Assembly: GCF_000224515.1 (NCBI RefSeq)
Contig: NZ_AGAF01000053.1
Location: 1 to 64,000, forward strand
Reading direction: 5' to 3'
Length of the DNA stretch: 64,000 nt
Source of the DNA: Desulfosporosinus sp. OT
GTDB taxonomy: Bacteria; Bacillota; Desulfitobacteriia; Desulfitobacteriales; Desulfitobacteriaceae
Shown here: positions 8,516-17,922 of the stretch, in pieces
Position numbering within the stretch: the first letter of the stretch is position 1
Layout of the letters: the number at the start of each line of letters is the position of its first letter
The notes under the pieces: generated by a model
Databases searched by the model: none
Told to the model about the DNA's origin: nothing
What the model saw: only the letters and a program-made list of their open reading frames with translations
Position numbers and translations under genes: made by a program

Positions 8516-9580
8516 TTAACTGCACAACGATCTTGCAATCAACAGAGTCGAAGCGCCATGTCTCTCAAAACCGTCATCGTCAGCCGGACCCAGACTGACA
8601 AATACATCATCCATGACCTCATCATCAACATATGACTGGTCTTTAAGAAATGCCCCTGCTTTATTATAGACACCCATGTCAAAATACAAAGGAACAGCTT
8701 CCCCATCGTGAAAATCAACGCTGGAATTAACCCCTGTGTTTTTATCGATAATCTTCATCTTAAACCCAGGAAGGCATACTACTTTCAGATCCAAGCCTTT
8801 GTTCAGTTCTTCCTGAGATATCACTGAAACTACCTTTTTATTTTCATATGCCATCAAGGCATAAAGAACAACTCCGCCGCTGCCACCAGTTTCAACCGAA
8901 ACCAGGATCTCATTTTTCTTTGCGGCAGTGAAACTCCCGATACTGAAGCGCGGCAACATGACCCCAAAATCTTCAGGCAGTAAATAAGCATCAAACTTCC
9001 CGATAACCCCATCCCTGACAACCACCGCCAGATTACGAGTTTGATTGCCAAAAGATGCACTCGGATCATTGTTTTCGCCAACCAGCAGCACATCGTCAGC
9101 AGCACCGTCTCCATCGGCGTCAATTCTGGTGCTGTCATAAACATATCTAGTCTTTCCGTTTCCCGGATCATTCTGTGAGAACGTACTACCGGGAACAAAA
9201 TTCGGGGAATACTGGTGTGTTGTATGTACTGCAGTTCTTTCCGAAACAGTAGGATCTGGTTTTCCATCATTGGAAGTATTACTGGCGTTTGAATTATTTT
9301 CATTGGATGTTGAATTAATGCCGTCTATGGTATTAAGGCTGGCGACAGTTTTATCGCCGTCCGTAGGATCATTCTGCGTATTGCTTGTATTACTGGTTAC
9401 CTTGACAGCGTCTGTTTCAAACATCTCATGATAATTGAAGACAACGATTATTCCGACTGTACAAGTAACTGTTATTGCAATGATGATGACAACAGGTAAC
9501 TTGCAAAAAATATTTCTAGTCTGCATTGGCTCGCAATTCTCGGCTTCACAATTATTGCACTGGCAATATGTGATGGCCAA
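8516..9580 (-). CDS. Membrane-anchored surface protein with a calcium-loop-like motif
   Basis: A 354-residue protein. The N-terminal 25 residues are cysteine-rich and cytoplasmic (CQCNNCEAENCEP). One transmembrane helix follows (about 29-50), then an Asn/Ser/Thr-rich linker to about residue 115, then an extracellular domain with DADGDGAADDVLLVG, a pattern like the calcium loops of FG-GAP/VCBS repeats. The function is unknown. The only start giving the cysteine-rich N-terminus is TTG 9580, with an awkwardly close GGAAGGGG. An internal ATG at codon 19 is possible. It is adjacent to, but not clearly co-transcribed with, the VOC gene. Confidence 0.65.
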   Translation of the reverse strand: MAITYCQCNNCEAENCEPMQTRNIFCKLPVVIIIAITVTCTVGIIVVFNYHEMFETDAVKVTSNTSNTQNDPTDGDKTVASLNTIDGINSTSNENNSNASNTSNDGKPDPTVSERTAVHTTHQYSPNFVPGSTFSQNDPGNGKTRYVYDSTRIDADGDGAADDVLLVGENNDPSASFGNQTRNLAVVVRDGVIGKFDAYLLPEDFGVMLPRFSIGSFTAAKKNEILVSVETGGSGGVVLYALMAYENKKVVSVISQEELNKGLDLKVVCLPGFKMKIIDKNTGVNSSVDFHDGEAVPLYFDMGVYNKAGAFLKDQSYVDDEVMDDVFVSLGPADDDGFERHGASTLLIARSLCS

Positions 9581-9622
9581 CCCCTTCCCATTAGCATTTC
9601 AGATACCTAATATGCTCATTTT

Positions 9623-10090
9623 TTACGTTAAGCACGACCTCACATAATCAACTGGCACATCCATACGAGTGGCCGTTTCTTCAATCGAAAGTCCGGTGTT
9701 TATAAATCTCCTAACAACCATAATTATGTTTTCGCCGACTTCAATAATGTGCTTGTCCAAATCATAGAAACGAACTACTCTCTGGCCCCACGAATGTTCA
9801 AAGAGTGGATGAACATATTCGATACTTTTCATAAAGTTTAATTTTGCAATAAAGCCGTCCATGTCTTCTTCCTCAAAATATAACTCACAGGCATTGTTTC
9901 CAAAAACAATTTCTTCATCTTGCTTATGAATAAAGCCTTTCCAAGTATCAGCAGTCTGCAATGCAATACCGCCTGTCAAAGTAACATTTGCCCCAAAATC
10001 AGCAAGAATTTCTAACCCTAAAACGTCGTGATAAAACTGCTTTGCTTTCTCTATATTTCTTACAGCAATCAAAGTGCAAGTATACTTCAT
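9623..10090 (-). CDS. VOC/glyoxalase-family protein
   Basis: A vicinal-oxygen-chelate protein of about 155 residues. It starts MKYTCTLIAVRNIEKAKQFYHDVLG, the classic opening of glyoxalase/bleomycin-resistance proteins. A second half carries VRFYDLDKHIIEVGE, with the metal-ligand glutamate. A C-terminal extension resembles a small helix-turn-helix (LSIEETATRMDVPVDYVRS). It could be a lyase, isomerase or drug-binding protein. ATG 10090 suits the GGAGG spacing best; ATG 10096 is also possible. The truncated group II intron ends about 60 bases upstream. Confidence 0.82.
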   Translation of the reverse strand: MKYTCTLIAVRNIEKAKQFYHDVLGLEILADFGANVTLTGGIALQTADTWKGFIHKQDEEIVFGNNACELYFEEEDMDGFIAKLNFMKSIEYVHPLFEHSWGQRVVRFYDLDKHIIEVGENIIMVVRRFINTGLSIEETATRMDVPVDYVRSCLT

Positions 10091-10151
10091 TCTCATAATC
10101 CTCCCATATAAAATCATAAAAAATAAAATTTCTCTAATGTTCGTTCATATG

Positions 10152-11275
10152 TCGGCTAAGTCGGAGGGATTGCTCCCTCTTTCTCGCCTAAGAACTGTAC
10201 GTGTCCCTTTCAAGACATACAGCTCAAGCTCTCATTTATCCGTCTGTCTTTATGATATTTCCGCCAATCTCAGTTGTCTTATGGTTTTACAGACTTCCTG
10301 TTTTTGTTGTTCATTTTGAGGCTCACCTTTTAACGGGAACATTTTTCCATATCGTCTATTACAATATCCATGTACCAATTGTAAATTATTATATTTCCTT
10401 GTCCCGCCGTGTATCACCGGTACTTTTTCTCTTACTACCAGTTTCTCACTGAAATCCGTAATACTCATTCTGCATATAGGGCATTTATAATTCTGAGTTT
10501 TAGCCAGTTTCTGTTTGCTTTTAATACAGTTTCTGTCAAACTCTTTTTCGTCCCTATTCTCGAAGTATTCGTTAAGACAAGCGTCATATGGCGTTGCTCT
10601 GAATTTGATAAATGTATGCCTGGCTATCGGTATCCACGACATTTTTGTGAGTTGCTTGTACTCTTTAGGGTCGGTCAGTATCCATCGATTTTTGCTTTGT
10701 CCCGTTATATCTGGTTTGTAGTATCTATCTACTATCCAAGTTTTGCTTTTCCTTTGATGTAGATATTTTAAAAATATAAACGTACATTTCCAGACATGGT
10801 GGTCCATATATGAATACGTCTGCTTTGCGACCGAAGGCGACCAATAGTTACCTATGCCTCTTATAATGGGATTGAGTTTGTCTGTTATTGCGCTAACGTT
10901 ACTGCCTTTCAGTTTCTGTATTTCCTTTGAGATGGTTTCCTTACTTTTCTTGATAGATTCCTTAGATGGCTTTATCAGCAGTTTTTTGCCCTGACACGTT
11001 GGGTATAATCTAACATTAAAGCCCAGAAAGTTAAAGCCGTCCTCTATTGGCACTACTCTTGTTTTTCTTTTGATAATTCTAGGCCCCTTTTCTCCAAATA
11101 TGGCTTTAGTAGTCCATAGACATCTTCTGCATCCTTTTGCGTATTACACATTATTACAAAATCATCTGCATAAAACACTAGGGTATATTTGCTCTTATTT
11201 GCATAACTTACATTTCTGCCATTGCTCTTCACGGGTTTGTATTTTATTCCAAGTAGTTCTTCCATACCCATTAGT
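10152..11275 (-). mobile_element. 5'-truncated group II intron
   Basis: The 3' half of a group II intron is present on the minus strand: part of the reverse transcriptase, the maturase region, an HNH endonuclease, then domain V (10226-10191, GAGCTGTATGTC...GACACGTACAGTTC with a GAAA-type loop) and domain VI ending near 10152. The 5' ribozyme domains I-III and the start of the reverse transcriptase are absent. At about 11275 the DNA changes abruptly to an acetyltransferase sequence, so the element cannot splice or move unaided. Confidence 0.85.
10250..11275 (-). pseudogene. ltrA: Group II intron reverse transcriptase/maturase, truncated and frameshifted
   Basis: Upstream part: MEELLGIKYKPVKSNG, then the reverse transcriptase catalytic motif YADD (about 11180), then LEKRGLELSKEK. 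A one-base frameshift at about 11060 in an A run separates it from PIEDGFNFLGFNVRLYP. Adding one A there would restore LSKEKTRVVPIEDGF. Downstream are the maturase (domain X) segment and a C-terminal HNH motif (CPICRMSITD...VHGYCNRRYGK). The first four reverse transcriptase motifs are missing. Intact relatives assist intron splicing and retrohoming. Confidence 0.88.
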
Positions 11276-11508
11276 GCCTCTCGGTCTATGCCCTCTCTAT
11301 TAAATCCACATTTCTCATAACAATTGATTGCTCTTTTGTTATATTCAAGAACTCGCAAATATACCTTATGATATACCTTATGATATCCCATAGTGTTAAA
11401 GGCAAAATTAAGTACCAATTTTGTAACTTCAGTTCCAATACCTATATTAACTTTGTCATTATTTAAAACCTTCATCTTTTCTAGGTTAGAGATTAAAATG
11501 AAAGCCAT
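11276..11508 (-). pseudogene. C-terminal fragment of a GNAT acetyltransferase
   Basis: The frame reads GIGTEVTKLVLNFAFNTMG, then LRVLEYNKRAINCYEKCGF and NREGIDRE, the acetyl-CoA-binding half of a GNAT enzyme. It then runs directly into group II intron reverse transcriptase. Inside it a 12-base unit is duplicated in tandem (ataccttatgat near 11360-11385), giving HKVYHKVY where relatives have a single copy. The N-terminal half of the enzyme is missing. Confidence 0.75.
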
Positions 11509-11551
11509 ACTTTCTGCGCTTTCATTTTCCCTCGCTTATTCGATAAAATGT

Positions 11552-12946
11552 TTATCTGCCTAAAACATTAGCTAGCTTCCGGATTCCTTCTATAATTTTC
11601 TCCATTTCCAAATGACCATAACCGAGTAAAATTTTATCCTGATGATACCCCTTGATTAAAGCGTGTTCTTCCACCGGATAAACTCGAACACCTGCTTCAA
11701 GGCAAGCATTCAGCAATTGATCATCGAAAATACGGCCTGGAAATTGAACTATTAGGTGTAGCCCAGTTTTGTCACCGCTGATTTGGATGGACCCGGAAAA
11801 ACCTGTGTTTAGTTCTTTCACCACATGGTCACGCCTACTTTTATAGAGCTTTTTCATTCTGGCAATATGCTTTCCTAAATGGCCCTCCTTAATAAACTTA
11901 GCCATCACTAGCTGTTCAAGGGTGGGAGAATGCAAATCTAAAAGTCTTTTAATCTCACGACATGGCTGAACAAGGTTTTCAGGCACAACAATATACCCTA
12001 ACCTCAGGGCAGGAGAGAGAATTTTACTGAAAGAGCCGATATATATAACCCGGTCTGGATCAAGCCCTTGCAGAGAACTTACCGGAAAACCTTCATACCG
12101 GTATTCACTGTCGTAATCATCTTCAACGATAAAGCACGAAGACTTTCGGGCGAATTGAATTAATTCTACCCGTCTCTTAACGGGCAAATTGCCTCCTAAA
12201 GGAAACTGGTGCGAAGGTGTAGTAAATACGAAGGCAGGATGACTTTCAACAGGGAGCAACTGTGTTTTGATCCCAAATTGATCAACCTGAATCGGTATAA
12301 GAGGAGAACCTGATGAACAAAAAATGGAACGGATATCATTATTACTCGGTTCCTCTATGATGAAAGGCCGTTGGTCATTGAGCAACAGCTTAACCACTAG
12401 CGTTAATGCTTGGACTGCTCCAGAAGTAATCAAAATTTGACCCGGATGACAGTTAACACCCCTCGTACGGTGCAGGTAGCCAGCCAAAGTACCTCTCAAC
12501 TCTTCTCGTCCTTGTGGGTCACCATAACTCCATATTGAAGATTCAGCTTCCCCGCAGATTTCTTGTGCCAAATTCCCCCACTTTTTATATGGAAAAAGTT
12601 CCAGGTAAGGAAGCCCCGAGCGGAAATCAATAAAGCTAGTAAGTATATTGTTCACGGTATCTTTGCTGGAAGAGAGCTTACTTTGATGACCTGATTCCAA
12701 ATAGACTCCGTCCTCTACGTAAGTACCAGAACCGGATCGACTAACAAGGTACCCTTCTGCTACCAGTTGCTCATAAGCATCCATAATAGCGTTTCTGGAA
12801 ATTCTTAGGGTACTGGCTAGCTCACGGGTTGAAGGAAGTTGCTCCCCGGGCCGCAACCGCCCACTTAGGATAGCACTGCTAATCTGGTCGACAATCTGCC
12901 GGGTTAATGGAAGTTCCCGATCCTTCTCAATAGAAAGCCATATCAT
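11552..12946 (-). CDS. MocR-type GntR/aminotransferase fusion regulator
   Basis: About 464 residues. The N-terminal GntR winged helix (RQIVDQISSAILSGRLRPGE, STRELASTLRISRNAI) is followed by a class I aminotransferase-like domain. The PLP lysine lies in IGSFSKILSPALRLGY and the upstream VEDDYDSEYRY is the usual MocR signature. MocR proteins use bound PLP or its derivatives to control genes for B6, amino-acid or transport functions. I chose ATG 12946 (MIWLSIEKDRELPL); upstream in-frame ATGs lack a well-spaced ribosome-binding site. It is divergent from the DMT permease at 13079, its likely target. Confidence 0.9.
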   Translation of the reverse strand: MIWLSIEKDRELPLTRQIVDQISSAILSGRLRPGEQLPSTRELASTLRISRNAIMDAYEQLVAEGYLVSRSGSGTYVEDGVYLESGHQSKLSSSKDTVNNILTSFIDFRSGLPYLELFPYKKWGNLAQEICGEAESSIWSYGDPQGREELRGTLAGYLHRTRGVNCHPGQILITSGAVQALTLVVKLLLNDQRPFIIEEPSNNDIRSIFCSSGSPLIPIQVDQFGIKTQLLPVESHPAFVFTTPSHQFPLGGNLPVKRRVELIQFARKSSCFIVEDDYDSEYRYEGFPVSSLQGLDPDRVIYIGSFSKILSPALRLGYIVVPENLVQPCREIKRLLDLHSPTLEQLVMAKFIKEGHLGKHIARMKKLYKSRRDHVVKELNTGFSGSIQISGDKTGLHLIVQFPGRIFDDQLLNACLEAGVRVYPVEEHALIKGYHQDKILLGYGHLEMEKIIEGIRKLANVLGR

Positions 12947-13078
12947 ATTCTTCCATACCTCCATATCCAAAGTGGCCCTATAAAAATAGCAAAAACCGGT
13001 ACTACAACCAGCCACTTTCTTTTGTTATTATACACGAGAAAAAACAAGTTGTGGTATTTATTGGAGGTGGAAGGTTTT

Positions 13079-13975
13079 ATGAACCAACAAATTAAAGCAT
13101 ATCTTTTTCTTGGTACTGCTATGGCCATTATTGGCAGCTCCATGAGTATAGCCAAGCTGGTAATTGGCTTCATTCCGGTTTTCTTAACTTCTGGGCTAAG
13201 GTATGCCATTTCTTTAATTATACTGGCACCCCTTCTATGGCGACAGAAAAAAGGTTTTCCTTCATTCTATAAAATCAGTAAAAAGAATTTGTTTATTCTA
13301 TTTCTGCAAGCCTTAACTGGTCAGTTTCTATTCAGCGTTTTCCTGCTATTTGGCCTAAAGTACATTACAGCTTCGGAAAGTGGTATTCTAACAAGCACCA
13401 TGCCCGCCGTTATCGGAGTTATTTCCTTTCTGTTTCTCAAGGAGAAAATTAGCCGTCATAAACTAGCAGGTATCACTAGTGCCGTCCTTGGTATCATGCT
13501 AATGAATATATTTGGTATTGCTAATCTTGCACAACGAGGCTCCAATCCCCTCCTTGGTAGTTTTCTTGTTTTCGGGGCTGTGGTCGGAGAATCCTTGTTC
13601 ACTATTATAGGCAAGATCGTTTCTGATCGGCTTAGCTCCTTAACCATTGTCACTTTGGTAACCTTCTTCGGGTTTTTACTATTTTCCCCCTTCGCCATTT
13701 ACGATGCCATATCTTTTAATTTTTCCAGCGTCCCTTTAAAGGTCTGGATGGCATTACTCTGCTACGGCTCGGTAACTACAGTTGTACCTTTTATTCTTAT
13801 TATCCGGGGTTTAGCCCTGGCCCCAGCAAGTACCGCAGCTGTATTAACAGGTGTGATGCCTGTAAGTAGTTTACTTTTCGCTTACCTTATTCTTAATGAA
13901 CCTTTCTTATGGGTTCACTTGCTGGGAATAGGAGGAGTTCTCATAGGAATTAGCTTTATCGCCAGGGAATTTTAG
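13079..13975 (+). CDS. EamA/DMT-family permease
   Basis: A protein of about 298 residues with ten predicted membrane helices in two EamA repeats, typical of the drug/metabolite transporter superfamily (amino-acid or metabolite exporters such as RhaT/YdcZ relatives). ATG 13079 (MNQQIKAYLFLG) follows GGAGGTGG at 13062-13069. An upstream in-frame start would add an unlikely charged segment. The divergent MocR gene and the compact region of about 130 bases between them suggest MocR-controlled export, possibly of an amino acid. No substrate can be assigned from sequence. Confidence 0.87.
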   Translation: MNQQIKAYLFLGTAMAIIGSSMSIAKLVIGFIPVFLTSGLRYAISLIILAPLLWRQKKGFPSFYKISKKNLFILFLQALTGQFLFSVFLLFGLKYITASESGILTSTMPAVIGVISFLFLKEKISRHKLAGITSAVLGIMLMNIFGIANLAQRGSNPLLGSFLVFGAVVGESLFTIIGKIVSDRLSSLTIVTLVTFFGFLLFSPFAIYDAISFNFSSVPLKVWMALLCYGSVTTVVPFILIIRGLALAPASTAAVLTGVMPVSSLLFAYLILNEPFLWVHLLGIGGVLIGISFIAREF

Positions 13976-14152
13976 AATCAAACAATCTTGGACGCTTCTG
14001 AATGTATTCTTAAAACTTAGAAAAACCAATTTAACTCATCTAGTAAAATAAAAGCAAATTATTTATTATAGCGAAATGAGAAAAATGACAGATTCCGCAA
14101 ATAGACATAAAATCAATTTTGACCAACTTTATAATGGTTTGGAGGATAATAA

Positions 14153-14992
14153 ATGAATAAGATAGCAACACTCGGTCCAACTGGTACTTTTAGTGAACTT
14201 GCATCAAAGAAATATATTGAAACAATCAACGAAAATACTGAAGTGATCTTCTATCCAAGTATAAAAAAGGTTTTCAATGCTATTGGTACGGAATGTGAGT
14301 TAGGGATAATACCTATTGAGAATACACTGGATGGATATGTACAACTTACACTTGATTTACTTGCACAAACAGATTTGCAGATAATATATGAAATTGTTCT
14401 TCCAATACAATTTTCACTAGTGGGGAATATACAAGATATATCAGATATCAGATATCAGATATCAGAAAAATTTACGTCCAATTTAAAACTCAAGGACAAT
14501 GTTCTAATTTTTTGAAAAAGCTTACTAACACTAAATTTATAATTACCGAGAGTAACGGCGAATCATTTATAGAAGTAAAAAAGGGGGTTTTAGGGGAAGC
14601 GGCCGTAGTTCCGAAATTTCTATTGAATATGAGTAATAAATTCCCTTTTAATATCGAAAATATAACCGATTCAATAGATAATAAAACTCGTTTTATTGTA
14701 CTTTCGAAAGAAACTATAAATTATGATGCTAATAAACCTTATAACACTTCTATGGTCATTATGAATGCTATAAATAAACCTGGAGAATTATCAAAAATAT
14801 TAACTGAGTTTTCTCGAAATTATATTAATTTAACTTCAACAATATCACGTCCAACTAAAAAAACACTTGGAAAATATTATTTTTTATTGATATTGAAGGA
14901 CGTTATGCTAAAGAAATAAAATAAAACATACAATTAGAAAAATTAGTGAGTATAACATAGTTAAAATTCTAGGATCTTATCCTTTATGTTAA
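14153..14992 (+). pseudogene. pheA: Prephenate dehydratase (pheA), multiply frameshifted
   Basis: The N-terminus (MNKIATLGPTGTFSELASKK, IIPIENTLDGYV) is a clear prephenate dehydratase catalytic domain. The C-terminus is an ACT domain (INKPGELSKILTEF) and the terminal LGSYP motif. Three lesions interrupt it. An expanded 7-base repeat at 14438-14465 shifts the frame. A T run near 14881 has lost one base relative to FIDIEGRYAKEIK. Two later stop codons precede VKILGSYPLC (ending 14992). The intact enzyme converts prephenate to phenylpyruvate in phenylalanine synthesis and is inhibited through the ACT domain. Confidence 0.88.
14438..14465 (+). repeat. Four tandem copies of a 7-base repeat inside pheA
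   Basis: ATATCAG occurs four times head to tail. Because 7 is not a multiple of 3, copy number sets the reading frame. By hand translation, two or five copies join the upstream frame to KIYVQFKTQGQCSNFL and KKLTNTKF, whereas three or four copies do not. Confidence 0.9.
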
Positions 14993-15063
14993 CTTAATAT
15001 ATGGCTCATTTACGGAAGCCCTTTCTAATGATAATTTAATCGAACATGTTTGGGGGAATTGCG

Positions 15064-15183
15064 ATGATTGAAAAAGCTTTAGTATCAGATTTGGAAGAGA
15101 TATTAACATTACAAAAGTTAGCGTATATAAGTGAAGCAGAAATTTGCAAGGATTATTGTATTCCACCATGGCTTGATTTCTAA
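15064..15183 (+). pseudogene. N-terminal fragment of a GNAT acetyltransferase
   Basis: ATG 15064, after a GGGGGAAT region, opens MIEKALVSDLEEILTLQKLA and YISEAEICKDYCIPPW, the usual start of GNAT enzymes (…LQKLAYxSEAExYxDYxIPP). It ends after 39 codons where the sequence changes to an unrelated GC-richer gene. Confidence 0.6.
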
Positions 15184-15748
15184 TCCCGAAAGCTCTCAAT
15201 CCGCTTCGGCAAATTTTAATCTTAATTATGTTGCCAAGAGTTCGGCGGCCCAGGACCAGCTCATCATCAGAGTTCATGGACAGGGAGCCTCCCTTATAAC
15301 GGGGGAAGAGTTTGGAGAATGGCTGACCGGCGTGTCCGGCGGCTGGACTGAAAAGCAGGTTAGCTCTCCCTATGAGCTGAGCCCGGGATTAACAGTTTAT
15401 GTGAACGATGGCCCTGAGGGGTACCGGTTGAATTTTTATGATTCGGAAAAAGGACTGGCTATGCTTTCCGGTGACGGGGATTTTCGCTATTATATCATCT
15501 CTCCCCAGCAATATGAGCAGATCTATGGCCTGTGGGGTTCCCGCAGCTATTTTATCCCGGAGGTGGTTGTCCGGGCCCTGCTGGAAGGAAAGAAAACCAA
15601 CCGGCAGAGTGTTCAGGACATCCCTGACGAAAAGGATTACCGGGTTATTGAGATAGGCAAGGAACTATATTATCTCTACCAAAAAGGCGGCAATTATTAT
15701 TGTGAGCGGCTTTCCAAGCATCTACCGGATTTAAATCTGGTAAAGTAA
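15170..15748 (+). pseudogene. C-terminal fragment of an unidentified protein
   Basis: From about 15170 an open frame runs to 15748 with clearly coding composition and higher GC than its flanks. It includes AAQDQLIIRVHGQGASLITG, SGGWTEKQVSSPYELS and YIISPQQYEQIYGLWGSRSY. I do not recognise the family. No ribosome-binding site or convincing start lies at its left edge, and it abuts the acetyltransferase fragment, so the N-terminus (perhaps a signal peptide) was probably lost by deletion. The C-terminal end looks natural. Confidence 0.55.
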
Positions 15749-15769
15749 AACTCTGAATCGAGTAATTAC

Positions 15770-15914
15770 CCGTCCCCTCCGTCCCTACCGAAACATTCAT
15801 ATCCACATACGAAACTACAAAGACTAGCAAAGAAATCCCCAAGAATTTATGGGATAGCATTTTGCGCAAGCATCTTCAGGTAGACGAAAGCGACTTTTGG
15901 AAAGGCCTTTGAAA
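15770..15914 (+). pseudogene. Possible C-terminal gene fragment
   Basis: An open frame without a start reads TSKEIPKNLWDSILRKHLQV and then DESDFWKGL before TGA. The composition looks coding, but I cannot assign a family. It lies in a run of gene fragments. Confidence 0.3.
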
Positions 15915-15970
15915 AGTAATTTTCTCCCGCTCATCTTCCGGAGTCCCCAGTAGGAGAAGGGCCTGGCGGC

Positions 15971-16004
15971 AGGTCAAATTCGTCGGTGCCGACGAATTTG
16001 ACCT
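15971..16004. repeat. 16-bp perfect inverted repeat
   Basis: AGGTCAAATTCGTCGG (15971-15986) and its exact complement (15989-16004) are separated by two bases. There is no T-run, so it is unlikely to be a simple terminator. It could be a protein-binding palindrome or a recombination scar. Confidence 0.75.
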
Positions 16005-16037
16005 AATCGCAACACTCCTGGGAGAATTAGGTTTATA

Positions 16038-16390
16038 TCAACTCCACCGTAACATCTTCGCGTCTTTTTTTTCATAAAACACCATGCGCCACTCAACATC
16101 ATCCATCGGCTCAAAGTGCAGTGCGGAGCAGGCTACATGGAGCTTGCCCTGGCCGCTGCCGCCGAAAATGATGGCTGTCAGACCATCTGCGCCACCAATA
16201 ATGCCGATGCAAATGCTGCCCGATGACTGGGGTTCATTGGGATTGATGCGCTTCTGCCGAGGTTGGTCGGAACGAACGCAATCAGTGACGGTAAATGCAC
16301 ATCAGGCAGATCGGGCGAGAGCGTATAGCTTATCACAGTATAGTGCTTCGGGAACTCCTGATTTTGGCTGTCAAAATGCTCACAGGACAT
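16038..16390 (-). pseudogene. Small protein with an IIGGADG motif, frameshifted
   Basis: The C-terminal frame reads SSGSICIGIIGGADGLTAII, then FGGSGQGKLHVACSALHF and DDVEWRMVFYEKK. GIIGGADGPTAI is the signature seen in the beta subunit of Na+-pumping decarboxylases and in small Firmicute proteins that carry only this segment. The upstream part (MSCEHFDSQNQEFPKHYTVI) is in another frame, with the shift near 16295. It is probably inactive. Confidence 0.55.
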
Positions 16391-16421
16391 TTCGTGCTAT
16401 TGAGAAAAGGTGCTAACTTCT

Positions 16422-17861
16422 TCAGTATTCCAATTTAACGCTCGATGATTTAATAAAGAACGATATAATCAGACCGACAATTGCAAGTGTTAGTCCAAAA
16501 ATAAAGGCATCTTGAACACCTGCAGTCAATGAAGCCCCAATTGAAGATGGATCAGATGGGTTTGTCACACTCATCATATAAGTGTTTTGTGATACTGACA
16601 TAATAGTAATAGCAACAGCTGTCCCAATCGCTCCAGATACTTGTTGTAACGTATTCATCAACGCAGTTCCATCTGGATAAAGAGCTTTTGGTAGTTGATT
16701 CAGCCCGTTTGTCTGAGCAGGCATCATCACCATAGACACACCAACCATAAGAAATGAGTGCAATACAATCACCATTAGAATAGATGTTTCTGTTGTGACC
16801 TTTGATAAAAGCCATAACATGACAATCATTATAATAAATCCGGGAAGAACGAGCCCTCTAGGTCCATATCGATCAAAAATACGACCCGTTATAGGAGACA
16901 TAATACCATTTATCACGCCACCTGGTAAAAGTACAAGTCCGGCTGAAAACCCATCTAATCCGAGCCCAACTTGCAAGTATAATGGTAAAAGAATCATAGA
17001 AGACAAGATGACCATAAAGGCAACAAATACGGTTAATACCCCTAAAGTAAACATAGGATATTTAAATACCCGCAAATTAATCATCGGTTTGTTCATTTTA
17101 CCTTGTCTAAGAGAGAACAAAGCTAGTGCTAAAAGACCTACGGTAATTGTAGAAATAACGATCGTGCTTCCCCACCCATTTTCACCGGCGCTACTAAAAC
17201 CATACACAATTCCGCCAAAACCAATGGTTGATGAAATAATAGATAGAACATCAATTTTCGGTTTGGTAATCGTAGAGACATTTTGCATATACGTTATACC
17301 AGATAGTAAAGCGAGGACAAAAAACGGTAAACAGACCCAAAAAATCCAATGCCAACTAAGATATTCAATAATTAACCCTGAAATCGTTGGTCCAATAGCT
17401 GGTGCAAACATGATTACTAACCCCATTAGGCCCATGGTTGCTCCTCTTCTATGAATTGGGTAAATTAATAGAACAGTATTGAACATAAGTGGCAATAATA
17501 AGCCAGTTCCTATTGCCTGAATAACACGAGCTAGCAGCAACACGCCGAAACTTGGTGCTAGTGCTGCGGTTATCGTCCCGATAAGCGAGAACACCAATGA
17601 AGTTATAAATAATTGGCGAGTACTGAACCACTGTATCAAAAGACCAGAAACTGGAACTAATATCCCCAAGGTCAATAGATAACCTGTTGTCAGCCATTGG
17701 ACCGTTGAAGAACTAACATTAAATACCTGAATTAAATTGCCAAGTGCCATGTTTAAGGCTGTCTCATTAAATAATCCGATAAACCCTGCAATCAAAAAGG
17801 AAACCAAGATAGGAGTGGTTTTAATAGATTGTGTTTGCTGCTGTATGGCATTTGTTGACAC
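16422..17861 (-). CDS. DHA2-family (EmrB/QacA-like) MFS multidrug efflux protein
   Basis: A 479-residue, probably 14-helix drug:H+ antiporter. It has the DHA2 hallmarks SSTVQWLTTGYLLTLGILVP in helices 1-2, ARVIQAIGTGLLLPLM (motif C region) and GPTISGLIIEYLSWHWIFWV. It exports lipophilic or cationic drugs across the cytoplasmic membrane. It starts at ATG 17861 after GGGAGGAA. It lies 61 bases downstream of a TetR-family gene on the same strand, and the pair probably forms one operon repressed from the TetR operator near 18520. Confidence 0.93.
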   Translation of the reverse strand: MSTNAIQQQTQSIKTTPILVSFLIAGFIGLFNETALNMALGNLIQVFNVSSSTVQWLTTGYLLTLGILVPVSGLLIQWFSTRQLFITSLVFSLIGTITAALAPSFGVLLLARVIQAIGTGLLLPLMFNTVLLIYPIHRRGATMGLMGLVIMFAPAIGPTISGLIIEYLSWHWIFWVCLPFFVLALLSGITYMQNVSTITKPKIDVLSIISSTIGFGGIVYGFSSAGENGWGSTIVISTITVGLLALALFSLRQGKMNKPMINLRVFKYPMFTLGVLTVFVAFMVILSSMILLPLYLQVGLGLDGFSAGLVLLPGGVINGIMSPITGRIFDRYGPRGLVLPGFIIMIVMLWLLSKVTTETSILMVIVLHSFLMVGVSMVMMPAQTNGLNQLPKALYPDGTALMNTLQQVSGAIGTAVAITIMSVSQNTYMMSVTNPSDPSSIGASLTAGVQDAFIFGLTLAIVGLIISFFIKSSSVKLEY

Positions 17862-17922
17862 GAAAAATTCCTCCCATAAAAACTGAATCAGGCTTAAGTG
17901 TATAATTACTTTTCCGTAGGAC

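Noticed and set aside
16084..16416. A plus-strand 110-residue ORF
   Set aside because: It is the antisense of the IIGGADG-motif pseudogene, which has recognisable protein sequence on the minus strand.
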